Origin: Fen-1254 sp963778945
GTDB lineage: Bacteria; Bacteroidota; Ignavibacteria; UBA10030
Direction of reading: 5' to 3'
Assembly: GCA_963778945.1 (NCBI GenBank)
Contig: CAVZWL010000013.1
Coordinates: 116,247 to 180,246, forward strand
Length of the DNA: 64,000 bases
A program made the position numbers and the translations under genes. Under the pieces are notes generated by a model. It was not told the DNA's origin, ran no database searches, and saw only the letters and a program-made list of their open reading frames with translations. Each line of letters opens with the position of its first letter. Within the stretch, counting starts at the first letter, position 1. Positions 9,934 to 20,290 of this stretch are shown here, one piece after another.

Positions 9934-10623
9934 TTACTTGACTTCGAGCAGCTCTACTTCAAACAACAGGACAGCGTTCGGACCGATTCCGCCCCTTGGT
10001 TCTCCGCGTTCTCCGTATGCAAGTTCGGAAGGAATGAAAAATTCCCACTTGGAACCGACCGGCATCAATTGAATACCTTCCGTCCATCCTTTGATAACCT
10101 GATTAAGCCGGAATTCAATTGGCCCTCCATGATTGGAGGAGTTATCAAAATCTTTTCCGTTAATCAACATCCCGCGATAATTGCATTTCACCGTTTGTTC
10201 CGCTGTCGGCTTGGGGCCGTTTCCCATGGTCACCACCTTATATTGAAGCCCGCTCGGAAGCGTGACAACACCATCTCTCTTCTTATTGGCGGCAAGGAAC
10301 GCTGCTCCTTCTTTTTTATTCTTTTCCCCATCTTTTTTATTTTTTACATCCATTTTGGCGCTTAAGCTGGTTTGAAAATTCATCATGGTCGCTTCCATTT
10401 CACTATCGGTGAGCGCCGTTCCCTTTCTTTTAAGAGCATCTCGTATTCCAAGAAGCAGCATATTCTCGTCGATATTGAATCCACCCACGCCGAAATTCCT
10501 GCCCAAGTTTACACCAATGCAATAGCTGATTTTTTCCTTATCAGTAACCGGTTTTTTCTTTTGTGCGTTGACCGAAGAAAAAAAGAGAGACACTGCGATA
10601 CAGATCGTTAATATTTTCCTCAT
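9934..10623 (-). CDS. FKBP-type peptidyl-prolyl cis-trans isomerase, exported
   Basis: The 229-residue folding catalyst has a signal peptide (about 1-20, SSVNAQ). An FKBP N-terminal dimerisation region occupies about 30-110, and an FKBP catalytic domain about 125-229. Typical FKBP segments are visible: LPSGLQYKVV, GWTEGIQLMPVGSKW and PSELAYGERG. The arrangement is that of Mip/FkpA-like periplasmic isomerases that assist folding of exported proteins. The lysine-rich linker near residues 95-110 (KKDGEKNKKEG) is notable. It is upstream of the DedA gene in the same direction. Confidence 0.9.
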   Translation of the reverse strand: MRKILTICIAVSLFFSSVNAQKKKPVTDKEKISYCIGVNLGRNFGVGGFNIDENMLLLGIRDALKRKGTALTDSEMEATMMNFQTSLSAKMDVKNKKDGEKNKKEGAAFLAANKKRDGVVTLPSGLQYKVVTMGNGPKPTAEQTVKCNYRGMLINGKDFDNSSNHGGPIEFRLNQVIKGWTEGIQLMPVGSKWEFFIPSELAYGERGEPRGGIGPNAVLLFEVELLEVK

Positions 10624-10774
10624 GCTCTTTATCCTTACAATAATGGTATTGAATAGCTCATGACTTAAAATTTATGTTTTTAACATACGGTTTTTTTCCT
10701 AAAGAAAGAACGGGTGCACATCTTTCTCTTCAGGGAAGAATCTGTCTGAAGAAAATACTGTCCGGTCTCCCCTT

Positions 10775-11794
10775 TTATTGTTTCCGCCGATGAGCACGCT
10801 GCTGCAGAATCCAGTTGTACGTTTGACGGATCCCTTCTTTCAGAGGAGTGATGTTATAGCCGAGGTCTCGTTCCGCTTTGGCGCATGAAAATGCCCATTC
10901 TTGCAGAAATGTTTCCACCCATCCGGTGGTAATTTGCGGATAAATCCCAAATGTCTCCGCAAAGAATTTCAACGTTCTCCCGTAAAACAGAGCTGCTCCC
11001 GGCGGAAAATTAATCTGCACATGATGCTTTCCGCTGACCTCATCGATTAATTCATAAAAATGTTTTAATGAAGCGTTCTCTCCGCCGAGAATGTATCGTT
11101 CGCCGGCGCGGCCCCGTTCCATTGCAAGAATATGGCCGCGTACAAGATCGTCTACAAAAACGTAGTTCCCGACATTCACTCCTCGATGGAGGAGAATCGG
11201 CAGCAAACCGCGGTCATACTGATCTATCATCAAGCTGACTGAATTGCCTTCTGTCATTTTACCCGGTCCGTAAACACGCGTAGGATGAACCAAGACGAGC
11301 GGAAAACCGTCTGCAGCGAGAGCCAGGGCTTTTTGTTCTGCAATCGACTTTGTCTCTTCATACTCTGTAAAATAGCGGTTTGTGATTCGCGAAAGCGTTT
11401 CATCACCTATCGTTCCCGGCTTGGTAGGACCGAACGTTACAATGGTCGATGTCCATACAGTGCGCTGAATGCCTGCCTCTTTCGCAGCTTCAAAAACATT
11501 GAGCATGCCGGTAACGTTATGATCATAAAAAACCCGCGGATTCTTTGACCAGTTTTTTGCATAGGCAGCAAGATGATAGAGGTGTGTACATCCTTCCATG
11601 CCTTTTCGAAGCGAAACTGGATCCAGAATATCTCCCTGAACGCACTTGATGCGCTCGTGCTGTAATCCGTCAAGATTACTCGCGGAACGCGTCAGCGCGT
11701 GGACGAGATGCCCCTGCCGGACAAGTTCATTGACAAGCTTTGTACCGATAAATCCGGTCGCGCCTGTTACAAAGATTTTTGTGGGATTGATCAT
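10775..11794 (-). CDS. NAD-dependent epimerase/dehydratase (dihydroflavonol reductase-like)
   Basis: The 339-residue extended SDR enzyme shows the N-terminal nucleotide-binding motif TGATGFIG near residue 10. The extended-SDR active site is atypical in spacing: the threonine-rich VWTSTIVTFGP stretch is followed by YFTEYEETKSIAEQKA, where a YxxxK pair can be placed. The closest recognisable relatives are dihydroflavonol 4-reductase/hopanoid-associated sugar epimerase-like proteins. It lies downstream of kdpE, about 107 nt away, in the same direction, but probably belongs to a separate transcript. The substrate is unknown. Confidence 0.82.
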   Translation of the reverse strand: MINPTKIFVTGATGFIGTKLVNELVRQGHLVHALTRSASNLDGLQHERIKCVQGDILDPVSLRKGMEGCTHLYHLAAYAKNWSKNPRVFYDHNVTGMLNVFEAAKEAGIQRTVWTSTIVTFGPTKPGTIGDETLSRITNRYFTEYEETKSIAEQKALALAADGFPLVLVHPTRVYGPGKMTEGNSVSLMIDQYDRGLLPILLHRGVNVGNYVFVDDLVRGHILAMERGRAGERYILGGENASLKHFYELIDEVSGKHHVQINFPPGAALFYGRTLKFFAETFGIYPQITTGWVETFLQEWAFSCAKAERDLGYNITPLKEGIRQTYNWILQQRAHRRKQ

Positions 11795-11900
11795 GCTCCG
11801 TCATTCTCAGTGTTTATCGAAAGTAGGGAAAAAAGCGGAAAGAGACAACGAAGAATGATGAATATCGAACTCTGAATTCAGAAGAGAAGTGATAGATGCA

Positions 11901-12593
11901 TTATTTTTCTGCTGTAAAACGGTAACCGATGCCCGATTCGGTAACGAAGAATAAAGGATCGTTTGGATTTTCTTCGAGTTTTTTTCTCAGCTGACCGACA
12001 TACACGCGTGTATACTGCGATTCCCCTTCGAATTTTGGTCCCCAGACCTGCTGCAGAATATAATTGTGCGTCAAGACTTTGCCGGCGTTGTGAATAAATA
12101 ATGCAAGCAAAGAAAATTCTGTCGGCGTCAGCTTGACAGCTTCTCCCCGCTTCCGTACGGTACGCATTTCGAGATCGACTTCGATACCGGAAAATAAAAA
12201 TTTTGACCCTGCAGGCGCTGTCGTGTATAATCGTATGGCAGATCGAATTCTCGCCAGCAGTTCTCCGCTGCGGAACGGTTTCGTCAGGTAATCGTTTGCA
12301 CCGGCATCGAGCGCCTGAATGATACCGGTCTCTGAAGCACGCACCGAAAGAATAATGATCGGGTAGACAGCCCATTGACGGATTTTTTTTAACACATCGA
12401 TGCCGTCGGAATCAGGCAGTCCCAGATCCAGAAGGATGGCTTCATAGCGGCGGGTTTCCGCATGACGGATTCCCTCTGCCGCATTTTCCGCAAGCGTTAC
12501 GCCGTAGCCTGCGGATTCCAGTGTCACGCTGAGCAGACGACGCATCTGTGCTTCATCGTCGATCACTAAAATTTCTTCTTTGAGGGAAGCCAT
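11901..12593 (-). CDS. kdpE: KdpE response regulator of the potassium system
   Basis: The 230-residue OmpR/PhoB-type response regulator has an N-terminal receiver domain. Acidic residues Asp12-Asp13 and the predicted phosphorylated Asp56 in ILLDLGLPDSDG are visible, as is Lys in YLTKPF. The C-terminal winged-helix DNA-binding domain contains LTPTEFSLLALF and HNYILQQVWGP, as in KdpE. It is encoded 7 nt after kdpD and receives phosphate from it. Its expected target is the kdpF promoter about 8 kb upstream, where KdpE-box-like repeats are present. Confidence 0.95.
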   Translation of the reverse strand: MASLKEEILVIDDEAQMRRLLSVTLESAGYGVTLAENAAEGIRHAETRRYEAILLDLGLPDSDGIDVLKKIRQWAVYPIIILSVRASETGIIQALDAGANDYLTKPFRSGELLARIRSAIRLYTTAPAGSKFLFSGIEVDLEMRTVRKRGEAVKLTPTEFSLLALFIHNAGKVLTHNYILQQVWGPKFEGESQYTRVYVGQLRKKLEENPNDPLFFVTESGIGYRFTAEK

Positions 12594-12600
12594 AGAATTT

Positions 12601-15279
12601 TTATCGTATTTCCATCGGCTGTTGAATCTCTACCGGAATGCGGATAATAAATTGTGCTCCGCCGGACGGCTTGTTCGACGCCGTAATCGTGCCTTTGTGA
12701 GCCTCAACAAAACCGCGCACGATCGAGAGACCGAGCCCGGTTCCTCCTGTTCGCGTTCCCGGTACCCGATAGAATTTATCAAAAATTTTCTTCTGGGCCT
12801 CTTCCGGAAATCCCGGACCATTATCGTGGATGACCAGGAGCAGCTCATTTTCATACATGGATGCATCAATGGCAATAACCGCTCCCGCAGGCGTATAGAG
12901 CGATGCGTTGTGTAAGAGATTCGTACAGACCTGCTCGATAAGTCCGAAATCAAGCTGCACCAGCGGCATGTCTTCTGCCACATTGAGCGTTACTACGTGT
13001 CGGGCAAGTTCTGCCTGCAGCTTTTTAAAAGATGCTTGAATGATATCCCTTACATCGCACCAATCTTTTTTCGGCGCAAGCTGTCCTGATTCGAGCCGTG
13101 TCATATCAAGAAGATTTTCAACCAGCCGGTTGAGCCTTTCCGCCGCCGTATGAATTTCATCTGTCAACGTTTTCCCCAAAGTGCTGCCGTGCATTTCCGG
13201 CAGGTTCAACATGCCTTCGGATGCGCTGACAATCGCAGCTATAGGTGTCCGCAATTCATGGGACATGGAATTAAAGAGCGTTTTATAAAGCTTTTCCGAC
13301 TCCGCATACACGACTGTGCGTTTGGCGAGTTCGCTTAATTGTTCCCGTTCGAGTGTCGATGCAATCTGGGCTATAAAGTTTTGCAGAAGCGACTCTTGAT
13401 CGATGCTGAACTGTTTTCCGTTCTTTGCCTGAACGCCGATGACACCAAGCGGATAGCGTGGACCCGTAACAGGATAGTACGTTGCAGTAGTTGCCGGCAG
13501 CGTATCGGTGAATTTTCCTGCTTTCTTTTCGTTCCAGTAGGTCCACGCGGCAACACCGAATTCTTTCTCATTCACTGCATACGTGCTGCGCGGATGAGCT
13601 GCCGTAAAGATATCTCCGTCCGGCTGACTGAGAAAGACTGCAACATCGGAATCGAAAAAAGATGAAATATTTCTTACGGCTGCTTCGGCGACTTCATCTT
13701 GAGTTTTTGCCGCAATCAAATGTTTGGTCAACATAAAAAGCGCAGTGGAACGTTCTTCCCGCAGCCGTACCGCATGTTCACGGGCCCGGATGCGGGCCGT
13801 CAGAACACCCGTGACCGTCGAGATGACAAAATACGCAATCAAGAGAAGATAATCCTGCGGCAATGATATCGAAAATGTGAACCGCGGCGGGATAAAGAAA
13901 TAATCCCATAAAAGGGCGCTCAATGTCGCAGCAAGAAGCACGGGCCCGACACCGAGCACAAGCGGCAGCAGAACGACTGTAAATAAGAGAATCAACGCAG
14001 CGGTTTGATAGCCGAACGTTGCTGTGAATGGATAGCATGCCAGCGCTGCAAGAATTACCGCTGCTGCTGCAAGAGTGTATTGCCAAATACCGGAACGAAT
14101 TTTCGGCAGAACAATTCTTCGTGGATGTTTAACAGTTCCATCCGTTGTCTCTCCTCCTACCGCATAGACATCGAGATCGCCGCTATTTTCAATAATCTCA
14201 TCAAGCAGCGTAGGCCTAAACGGAAATCGGCGGCGTGTTTTCCCGACCAGAATCTGTGTGACGTTTTGCTGCCGCGCAACACGGATCAAAGCGCGTGCGA
14301 CATGCTCATCCGCTGTCGTTACAATTTCCGCCCCCAGTTCACCGGCAAGTTTGATGTTATTGTTGAGCTGTTTTTTTTCTTCATCGTTCAGCGCTTTGGA
14401 CGTTTCGACATAGACAGCAATCCATGTCGCGTCCATTGTATACGCTGTACGCCGCGCCCAGCGAATGACCGAAACGGTCGAGGGGCTCGGGCTGATACCG
14501 ACCATCATCCGCTGTCCGGATTTCCATGTATCGGTTATTCGCTTCGACTGCATGTAATCGCGCAGCTGGTGATCGACGCGTTCTGCGGTCATGCGCAGGG
14601 ACATTTCGCGCAGTGCGGTCAGGTTTCCTTTTCGGAAAAAATTCTGCACCGCATGCAGGGACCGTTCAGGTGTGTAAACTTTTCCCTCTGCAAGACGCTT
14701 TTGCAAATCTTCCGGAGAAATATCGATAAGTTCGACTTCATTGGCCTGCTCGAAAATCGAATCGGGAACGGTCTCGCGTACGATTGAACCGGTAATTTGA
14801 GCTACTGTCTCCGCCCTGCTTTCAAGATGCTGAACATTCAAAGTCGTAAAAACGTCGATGTCGTTATCAAGGAGTTCAAGTACATCTTGATATCGTCTGG
14901 TATGACGGCTCCCGGGCACATTCGTGTGTGCAAGTTCATCAACGAGGACAATCTGCGGCTTTCGTTCAAGAATTGCATCGAGATCCATTTCTTCGAGCGA
15001 TACGCCTCGGTACTCCAGCTTCTTCCTCGGTATGACTGGCAAACCGGCAATCAACGCTTCCGTTTCCGGTCTTTTATGGGTTTCTATATATCCGATAACA
15101 ACGTCGATTTTTTTCGATTGTGCCTCATGGGCAGACTTGAGCATATCGTACGTCTTTCCTGCACCGGCACACATTCCAAAAAAAACTTTCAATTTGCCGT
15201 GACGGAAATGTTCTTCTTCTTTTTTTAAAGCATTGAGAAGAGCATCCGGATCCGGACGAATTTCGTCAAATTCCTGCAT
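12601..15279 (-). CDS. kdpD: KdpD osmosensitive K+ channel sensor histidine kinase
   Basis: The full-length sensor kinase has 892 residues, as expected for the family. The N-terminal KdpD domain has a Walker A-type site (GMCAGAGKTYDM, near residue 35), and a universal-stress-protein-like domain occupies about 250-370. Four membrane helices lie at about 395-500 and a GAF-like domain at about 520-640. A HisKA domain carries the phosphorylated histidine in SMSHELRTPI near residue 668. It is followed by an HATPase domain (NLLHNASLYTPAG, DNGPGFPEE, GTGLGLSIVRGF). It senses low K+/turgor and phosphorylates KdpE. It belongs to the same operon as kdpFABC. Confidence 0.95.
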   Translation of the reverse strand: MQEFDEIRPDPDALLNALKKEEEHFRHGKLKVFFGMCAGAGKTYDMLKSAHEAQSKKIDVVIGYIETHKRPETEALIAGLPVIPRKKLEYRGVSLEEMDLDAILERKPQIVLVDELAHTNVPGSRHTRRYQDVLELLDNDIDVFTTLNVQHLESRAETVAQITGSIVRETVPDSIFEQANEVELIDISPEDLQKRLAEGKVYTPERSLHAVQNFFRKGNLTALREMSLRMTAERVDHQLRDYMQSKRITDTWKSGQRMMVGISPSPSTVSVIRWARRTAYTMDATWIAVYVETSKALNDEEKKQLNNNIKLAGELGAEIVTTADEHVARALIRVARQQNVTQILVGKTRRRFPFRPTLLDEIIENSGDLDVYAVGGETTDGTVKHPRRIVLPKIRSGIWQYTLAAAAVILAALACYPFTATFGYQTAALILLFTVVLLPLVLGVGPVLLAATLSALLWDYFFIPPRFTFSISLPQDYLLLIAYFVISTVTGVLTARIRAREHAVRLREERSTALFMLTKHLIAAKTQDEVAEAAVRNISSFFDSDVAVFLSQPDGDIFTAAHPRSTYAVNEKEFGVAAWTYWNEKKAGKFTDTLPATTATYYPVTGPRYPLGVIGVQAKNGKQFSIDQESLLQNFIAQIASTLEREQLSELAKRTVVYAESEKLYKTLFNSMSHELRTPIAAIVSASEGMLNLPEMHGSTLGKTLTDEIHTAAERLNRLVENLLDMTRLESGQLAPKKDWCDVRDIIQASFKKLQAELARHVVTLNVAEDMPLVQLDFGLIEQVCTNLLHNASLYTPAGAVIAIDASMYENELLLVIHDNGPGFPEEAQKKIFDKFYRVPGTRTGGTGLGLSIVRGFVEAHKGTITASNKPSGGAQFIIRIPVEIQQPMEIR

Positions 15280-15418
15280 AGACTTTAATCTGTTTATCCT
15301 TCTTTCTTATCATTTAAAATATAAAATTTCCGATCAAATTTCTTCTGTTGAAAAATTTTATCGCTGTCCGGTACAAATTTGGATAAAAGCCTTTATTTGC
15401 CCAGTTTAGATGAATCGG

Positions 15419-15669
15419 TCAAATTTGCGCTTTTCCAGACTGTTCTTTAGGGTCAATGGAAAAAAAGCGTGTGCCGGTTTCCAGCGTTCGAATCCGAGCA
15501 GCGAGCGAATCCATTTGACTCGATTCGTCAGGGGAATCCTTTCGCCGCAACGCATGTCGGGACCGGAATAAGCGGGAACGAAAGATGAAACCCGGCAGAA
15601 TACAGCATAAGAGAATAAATAAGAAATGCCTAATATTCCCGAATTGTCGCTGCAATATTTTCTTTTCAT
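15419..15669 (-). CDS. Small membrane-anchored protein between kdpC and kdpD (probable 1-nt indel)
   Basis: An ATG at 15669 directly follows a strong AAGGAGGGA site 14 nt after the kdpC stop. Its frame gives MKRKYCS and then a less convincing sequence. Restoring one A in the AAAA run near 15658 joins it to the frame ending at 15419. That gives about 83 residues with one hydrophobic helix (HFLFILLCCILPGFIF), an arginine-rich stretch and a short amphipathic segment (DSLAARIRTLE). The ribosome binding site, position inside the kdp operon and membrane topology support a real gene. I do not recognise the family. A spurious ORF remains possible. Confidence 0.42.
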
Positions 15670-15683
15670 TCCCTCCTTACAGA

Positions 15684-16265
15684 TTATAATGTGAATTCAC
15701 CGTCCAGATCGCAATTGAGGAGAAGCACATTGACCCGTTCTTCACCGAAAATCCCGAATTGAGGATATTCGATATGCTTTTGAACGAGGGCTCTCAATTG
15801 TCTTGTCCGGGTCGAATCAAGTGCACGGGCGGTGGCAATCCTTCCAACCTGAAGCAGTGCAGCCTGAGGAGAGATATGAGGATCAAGACCGCTGCCGGAA
15901 GCAAAAAGCATTTCTTTCGGAACGTCCGTTGCACCTGCAAGATTGTTTCGTTCGATAAAGCGCTTTCGATTGACCCGCACGGAATCCGCAAGAGCCTGAC
16001 TTGTCGGGCCGAAATTGCTCCCGCCGGAGGGGAGAGGATTCCAATCAATGGCAGAAGGACGGGGCCAAAAATATTTTTCACCAGCCGTTTTCTGGGAAAG
16101 CAATTCCGATCCGGCAGCTTTTCCGCAGCACTCAACCATACTTCCGTTCGATTGGCGCGGAAAAGTCCATTGAGCAAAAATCGTAATCAGGAGCGGGTAT
16201 AAAACTCCTGTAAGAATTGTCAGAAGGACAATCATGCGTACCGATACCCAGATATTATTTTTCAT
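15684..16265 (-). CDS. kdpC: KdpC, K+-transporting ATPase subunit C
   Basis: The 193-residue subunit has a single N-terminal membrane helix (about 8-32, MIVLLTILTGVLYPLLITIFAQ). Its periplasmic domain carries family motifs: GEKYFWPRPSAIDWNPLPSGGSN-type sequence, ASGSGLDPHISPQAA, and the C-terminal VNVLLLNCDLD. It stabilises KdpB and helps ATP binding in the KdpFABC pump. It is downstream of the small membrane ORF and kdpB, all in one direction. The length is normal and the frame intact. Confidence 0.95.
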   Translation of the reverse strand: MKNNIWVSVRMIVLLTILTGVLYPLLITIFAQWTFPRQSNGSMVECCGKAAGSELLSQKTAGEKYFWPRPSAIDWNPLPSGGSNFGPTSQALADSVRVNRKRFIERNNLAGATDVPKEMLFASGSGLDPHISPQAALLQVGRIATARALDSTRTRQLRALVQKHIEYPQFGIFGEERVNVLLLNCDLDGEFTL

Positions 16266-16302
16266 ATGTTATAATCCATTCTATAAATGCTGCTTGCTCC
16301 AT

Positions 16303-16464
16303 TCACCGCGGATACCATCGATGGATGTCCGTATCCGGGGCGGGCTGCCGGAGAAGCGAATCGTGAAATATGAGACCGACCAGCAATCCGGCGATAAAAA
16401 CAAAGATCAAGATGAGCCCGGTCGTGCGGCTGTTCTGTTTTGATTTTGGTTCGTCTTCTTCCAT
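16303..16464 (-). CDS. Small single-helix membrane protein inside the kdp operon
   Basis: The 53-residue ORF starts at ATG 16464, with GAAAGGTG at 16473-16480 as a well-placed ribosome binding site 8 nt upstream. The start lies 19 nt after the kdpB stop (16484) and 37 nt separate its end from kdpC. The product has a charged N-terminus (MEEDEPKSKQNSR), one hydrophobic helix (GLILIFVFIAGLLVGLIF) and a short polar tail. Canonical kdpFABC operons have no gene here. It may be an accessory subunit of the pump. No family is recognised, and function is inferred from position only. Confidence 0.5.
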   Translation of the reverse strand: MEEDEPKSKQNSRTTGLILIFVFIAGLLVGLIFHDSLLRQPAPDTDIHRWYPR

Positions 16465-16483
16465 ACAATCGACACCTTTCCGC

Positions 16484-18584
16484 TCATACACATCTTAGGG
16501 CAACGATAAGAAGATCAATCAGTTTAATACCGATAAAAGGAACGATAATACCGCCGATACCATAGATCCATAAATTTCTCCAAAGCACCGCGTTTGCGCC
16601 GACAGGACGATATTTGACCCCCTTCAATGCAAGCGGAATAAGCGCCACGATGATGAGTGCATTGAAAATAACGGCGCTCAGGATCGCACTCTGCGGTGAA
16701 GCAAGGTGCATGATATTCAACGCGGATAACGGACCTTCTTCCGATGAAAACACATACAGAGTTCCCGCAATAGCCGGTATAATGGCAAAGTACTTAGCTA
16801 CATCATTTGCAATGCTGAACGTCGTCAATGCTCCGCGCGTCATGAGCAGCTGCTTTCCGGTTTCCACGACCTCAATGAGCTTTGTCGGATTGCTGTCGAG
16901 ATCGACCATGTTGCCTGCCTCGCGCGCTGCCTGCGTACCGCTGTTCATCGCTATCCCGACATCAGCCTGGGCGAGAGCGGGAGCGTCGTTCGTTCCGTCT
17001 CCGATCATGCCGACCAACCGTCCGCTCGACTGTTCATCGCGAATTCGTTTCAGTTTATCTTCCGGTTTGGCTTCGGCAATAAAGTCGTCTACCCCGGCTT
17101 CTGCGGCAATAGCCGCTGCAGTCAATGGGTTATCACCGGTAATCATGACCGTTCGTATTCCCATCGAGCGAAGCTGGGCAAAACGTTCTTTGATGCCTCC
17201 TTTGACTACATCTTTCAGCTGAATGACTCCAGAGTACTTCCTTATTCTCAGCCACTACAAGCGGCGTTGAACCGCGGCGTGCGATATCGTCGACAACGGT
17301 TTGAACTTCTCTCGGAAAAAATCCGTTTTGTTCGGCAATAAAATTGATAATGGCAGTTGCGGAACCTTTACGAATCATCCGTTTGTGCGACGACGACGGG
17401 AAAAGATCGACGCCGCTCATGCGCGTTTGCGCAGTAAAAGGAACAAAATGGGTCTCAACATCGGAGACTGTCCTTCCGCGCATCTGGTATTTTTCTTTTG
17501 CAAGAATGACGATCGAACGCCCCTCGGGCGTCTCATCCGCAAGCGAAGAAAGCTGGGCTGCATCGACAAGACGTTCCTGCTGAATTCCCGGTGCGGCAAT
17601 GAATTCCGTCGCCATGCGATTGCCGAGCGTAATAGTTCCGGTCTTGTCCAGAAGCAGTACATCGACGTCTCCGGCGGCTTCCGCAGCACGCCCGCTCGTA
17701 GCGATAACGTTCTGTCGAATGAGACGATCCATACCGCTGATCCCGACAGCGCTTAAAAGCCCGCCGATGGTTGTCGGAATCAGGCAGACAAGAAGGGAAA
17801 TCAGCACCGGCAGCGTCGTCAGTGCCCCTCCGGCTTGTCCCGCCGCTTTTTCGCTGTACTGGACAAACGGCGGCAGTGTCGCTACAACAAGTAAAAAAAT
17901 AATCGTCAGAGCCGAGAGAAGAATTGTCAACGCAATTTCGTTGGGAGTTTTTTGACGTTTCGACCCTTCGACTAAAGAAATAATCCTGTCGAGAAAAGTA
18001 TCTCCCTGTTCCGAGACAATCCGGATGACAACGCGATCGCTGAGCACTTTGGTCCCGCCCGTGACGGCACTTCGATCGTCGCCGCTTTCGCGAATAACAG
18101 GGGCAGACTCGCCGGTAATGGTGGATTCATCGACGCTTGCAATCCCTTCGATAATGACACCGTCCGAAGGAATGATATCTCCCGCTTCGCAAACGACGAT
18201 ATCTCCTTTGCACAATTCTGCCGCAGGAATAGAAATTTCTTTTTCTCTTTCCAGTTTCCGCGCAACGATTTGAGAACGATTTTTCTTCAAGGCCTCCGCT
18301 TGTGCTTTTCCCCGGCCTTCAGCAATTGCTTCCGCAAAATTAGCAAACAACACGGTAAACCAGAGCCAGATCGTTACTTGAATATCAAAGAACGAAGTAT
18401 GTCCGCTGATGATGTCACTCGCCGCAATGACGGTGGTCATCACGGAACCGACTGCAACGACAAACATGACCGGATTTTTTACCATGGATTGTGGATGAAA
18501 TTTTTTCAAGGCATCTTTGAGCGCCTGAAAAAGGATGTCACCCGAGAGAAACGACAACGTCGAAGATACGGTTTTCTTATTCAT
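16484..18584 (-). CDS. kdpB: KdpB, K+-transporting P-type ATPase subunit B (one frameshift)
   Basis: The catalytic subunit hydrolyses ATP to drive K+ uptake. Visible are TGES (actuator domain), the phosphorylated Asp in LLLDKTGTITLG, MITGDNPLTA, and MIGDGTNDAPALAQADVGIAMNSGT of the hinge, plus flanking membrane helices. The protein is split: the N-terminal 450 or so residues read from 18584 and run off-frame near 17235, and the remainder reads in another frame to 16484. Removing one T near 17232-17235 restores VLGVIQLKDVVKGG and a product of about 700 residues, the normal size. A sequence error is the likely cause because all other kdp genes are intact. Confidence 0.92.
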
Positions 18585-18593
18585 ACGGAGTAT

Positions 18594-20288
18594 TTAAAAA
18601 GCATGTCCTTTCAACATGAGGAAATGTTCGATAATCGGGCCAAGTGCCAGCGTGGGAAAAAACGTCAATGCCCCGACGATAAGAATCGTACCGATCAGCA
18701 ACAGGGCAAAAAGAGCCGTATCGGTCGGGAATGTCCCCGAGGAAAGCGGAACGATCTTCTTTTTTGCCAGACTTCCTGCAATAGCGAGCATCGGGAAGAT
18801 GACCCCGAATCGTCCGATGATCATATCGATTCCGAGAAGCACGTTGTAAAAAACCGTATTCGCGTTCAATCCGGCAAAAGCGCTTCCGTTATTTCCTGCC
18901 GCGGAAGCGAAGGCGTACAATATCTGCGAATATCCGTGCGGACCGCCGTTGCTGATGCTCGACGTCCCTGCATCGAACAGACATGCAATGGCAGTAAAAA
19001 TAAGAATACATGCGCTCGGAAGAAGCATGGCAATCGTTGCCATTTTCACTTCGAACGATTCTATTTTCTTTCCCAAATACTCCGGTGTACGGCCGACCAT
19101 CAGTCCTGCGATAAAAACCGTCAGAAAAATAAAAATCAGCATGCCGTACATGCCGGAACCGACTCCGCCGTAGATAATTTCACCAAGTTTAATATTGAGC
19201 ATGGCTACAAAACCGGAAAGCGGAGAGAGCGAATCGTGCATGGCATTGACTGAACCGTTGGAAGCATCCGTAGTTGCAACAGACCAGAGAATACTGTTGG
19301 CAACGCCGAATCTCGTTTCTTTTCCCTCCATCCCCCCGGCTATGCCGGTGATCGGATTGAGAGAATATTCCGACCAAAGCGAAATTCCCAGCCCGCCGAG
19401 GAACAGAAAGAGCATGACGCCCCAGACGATCCATGCATGTTTTTTTGCTTTCACGATGCTCCCGTAAGAATACACAAGAGCCGAGGGAATTAAAAGGATT
19501 GCAAGCATTTCCAGAAAATTTGAAAAAGGCGTCGGGTTTTCAAACGGATGCGCGCTGTTGGCGTTAAAAAATCCGCCGCCGTTCGTGCCGAGCTGTTTGA
19601 TTGCAATCTGGGAAGCGGCAGGCCCGAGCGGAATCGTCTGCTGCTGTCCTTCCAAAGTGGCAGCCGCTTGATACGATGAAAACGTCTGCACAACTCCCTG
19701 TTCAACAAGAACGAGGGAAAAAATTATCGATAATGGAAGGAGGATATAGAGCGTTGAGCGTACAAGATCTGTCCAGAAATTTCCGATATCTGCCGTTGTT
19801 TTGCGTGCAATGCCGCGCGCCAGAGCCAGCATGACGGCAATACCGGTTGCCGCGCTGACGAAATTTTGAACCGTCAGGCCGAACATCTGCACGGCATAGC
19901 TGATGGTTGTTTCACCTGCGTACGACTGCCAATTCGTATTCGTTACAAAGCTCACTGCCGTATTGAAGGACAGGTCCCATGAAACATTTGGAAGATTTTG
20001 CGGGTTGAATAGAATCCTTGCTTGAAACATCTGAAGAAGGAAAACGATGACGAAACCGGCAATATTGAAAAGAAGGAGGGCGATTGAATAACCCTTCCAA
20101 TCCATTTCGTAAGCGGGATTGATTCCTGCAAGTCTATAAATTAAACCTTCAAGCCGTCCGAGAACGGGGGAAAGAAATGTCCGTTCGCCCTTGAAAACTT
20201 TTGCCATGAATTTCCCCAGCGGCGGCGTGAGCAGCGTGAGAGCGGCAACGTAAAATACAATTTGTATTATTTCGCGCAGCGTAATCAT
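18594..20288 (-). CDS. kdpA: KdpA, K+-transporting ATPase channel-like subunit A
   Basis: The 564-residue polytopic membrane protein binds and conducts K+ in the KdpFABC complex. The start at 20288 (MITLREIIQIVFYVAAL) is preferred over an upstream in-frame start because it gives the usual length and follows kdpF by 2 nt. Selectivity-filter-like segments are visible, including TNTNWQSYAGE and GTNGGGFFNANSAHPFENPT, along with the C-terminal AGNNGSAFAGLNANT and MIIGRFGVIFPMLAIAG. kdpB starts 9 nt downstream. Confidence 0.95.
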   Translation of the reverse strand: MITLREIIQIVFYVAALTLLTPPLGKFMAKVFKGERTFLSPVLGRLEGLIYRLAGINPAYEMDWKGYSIALLLFNIAGFVIVFLLQMFQARILFNPQNLPNVSWDLSFNTAVSFVTNTNWQSYAGETTISYAVQMFGLTVQNFVSAATGIAVMLALARGIARKTTADIGNFWTDLVRSTLYILLPLSIIFSLVLVEQGVVQTFSSYQAAATLEGQQQTIPLGPAASQIAIKQLGTNGGGFFNANSAHPFENPTPFSNFLEMLAILLIPSALVYSYGSIVKAKKHAWIVWGVMLFLFLGGLGISLWSEYSLNPITGIAGGMEGKETRFGVANSILWSVATTDASNGSVNAMHDSLSPLSGFVAMLNIKLGEIIYGGVGSGMYGMLIFIFLTVFIAGLMVGRTPEYLGKKIESFEVKMATIAMLLPSACILIFTAIACLFDAGTSSISNGGPHGYSQILYAFASAAGNNGSAFAGLNANTVFYNVLLGIDMIIGRFGVIFPMLAIAGSLAKKKIVPLSSGTFPTDTALFALLLIGTILIVGALTFFPTLALGPIIEHFLMLKGHAF

Positions 20289-20290
20289 AT

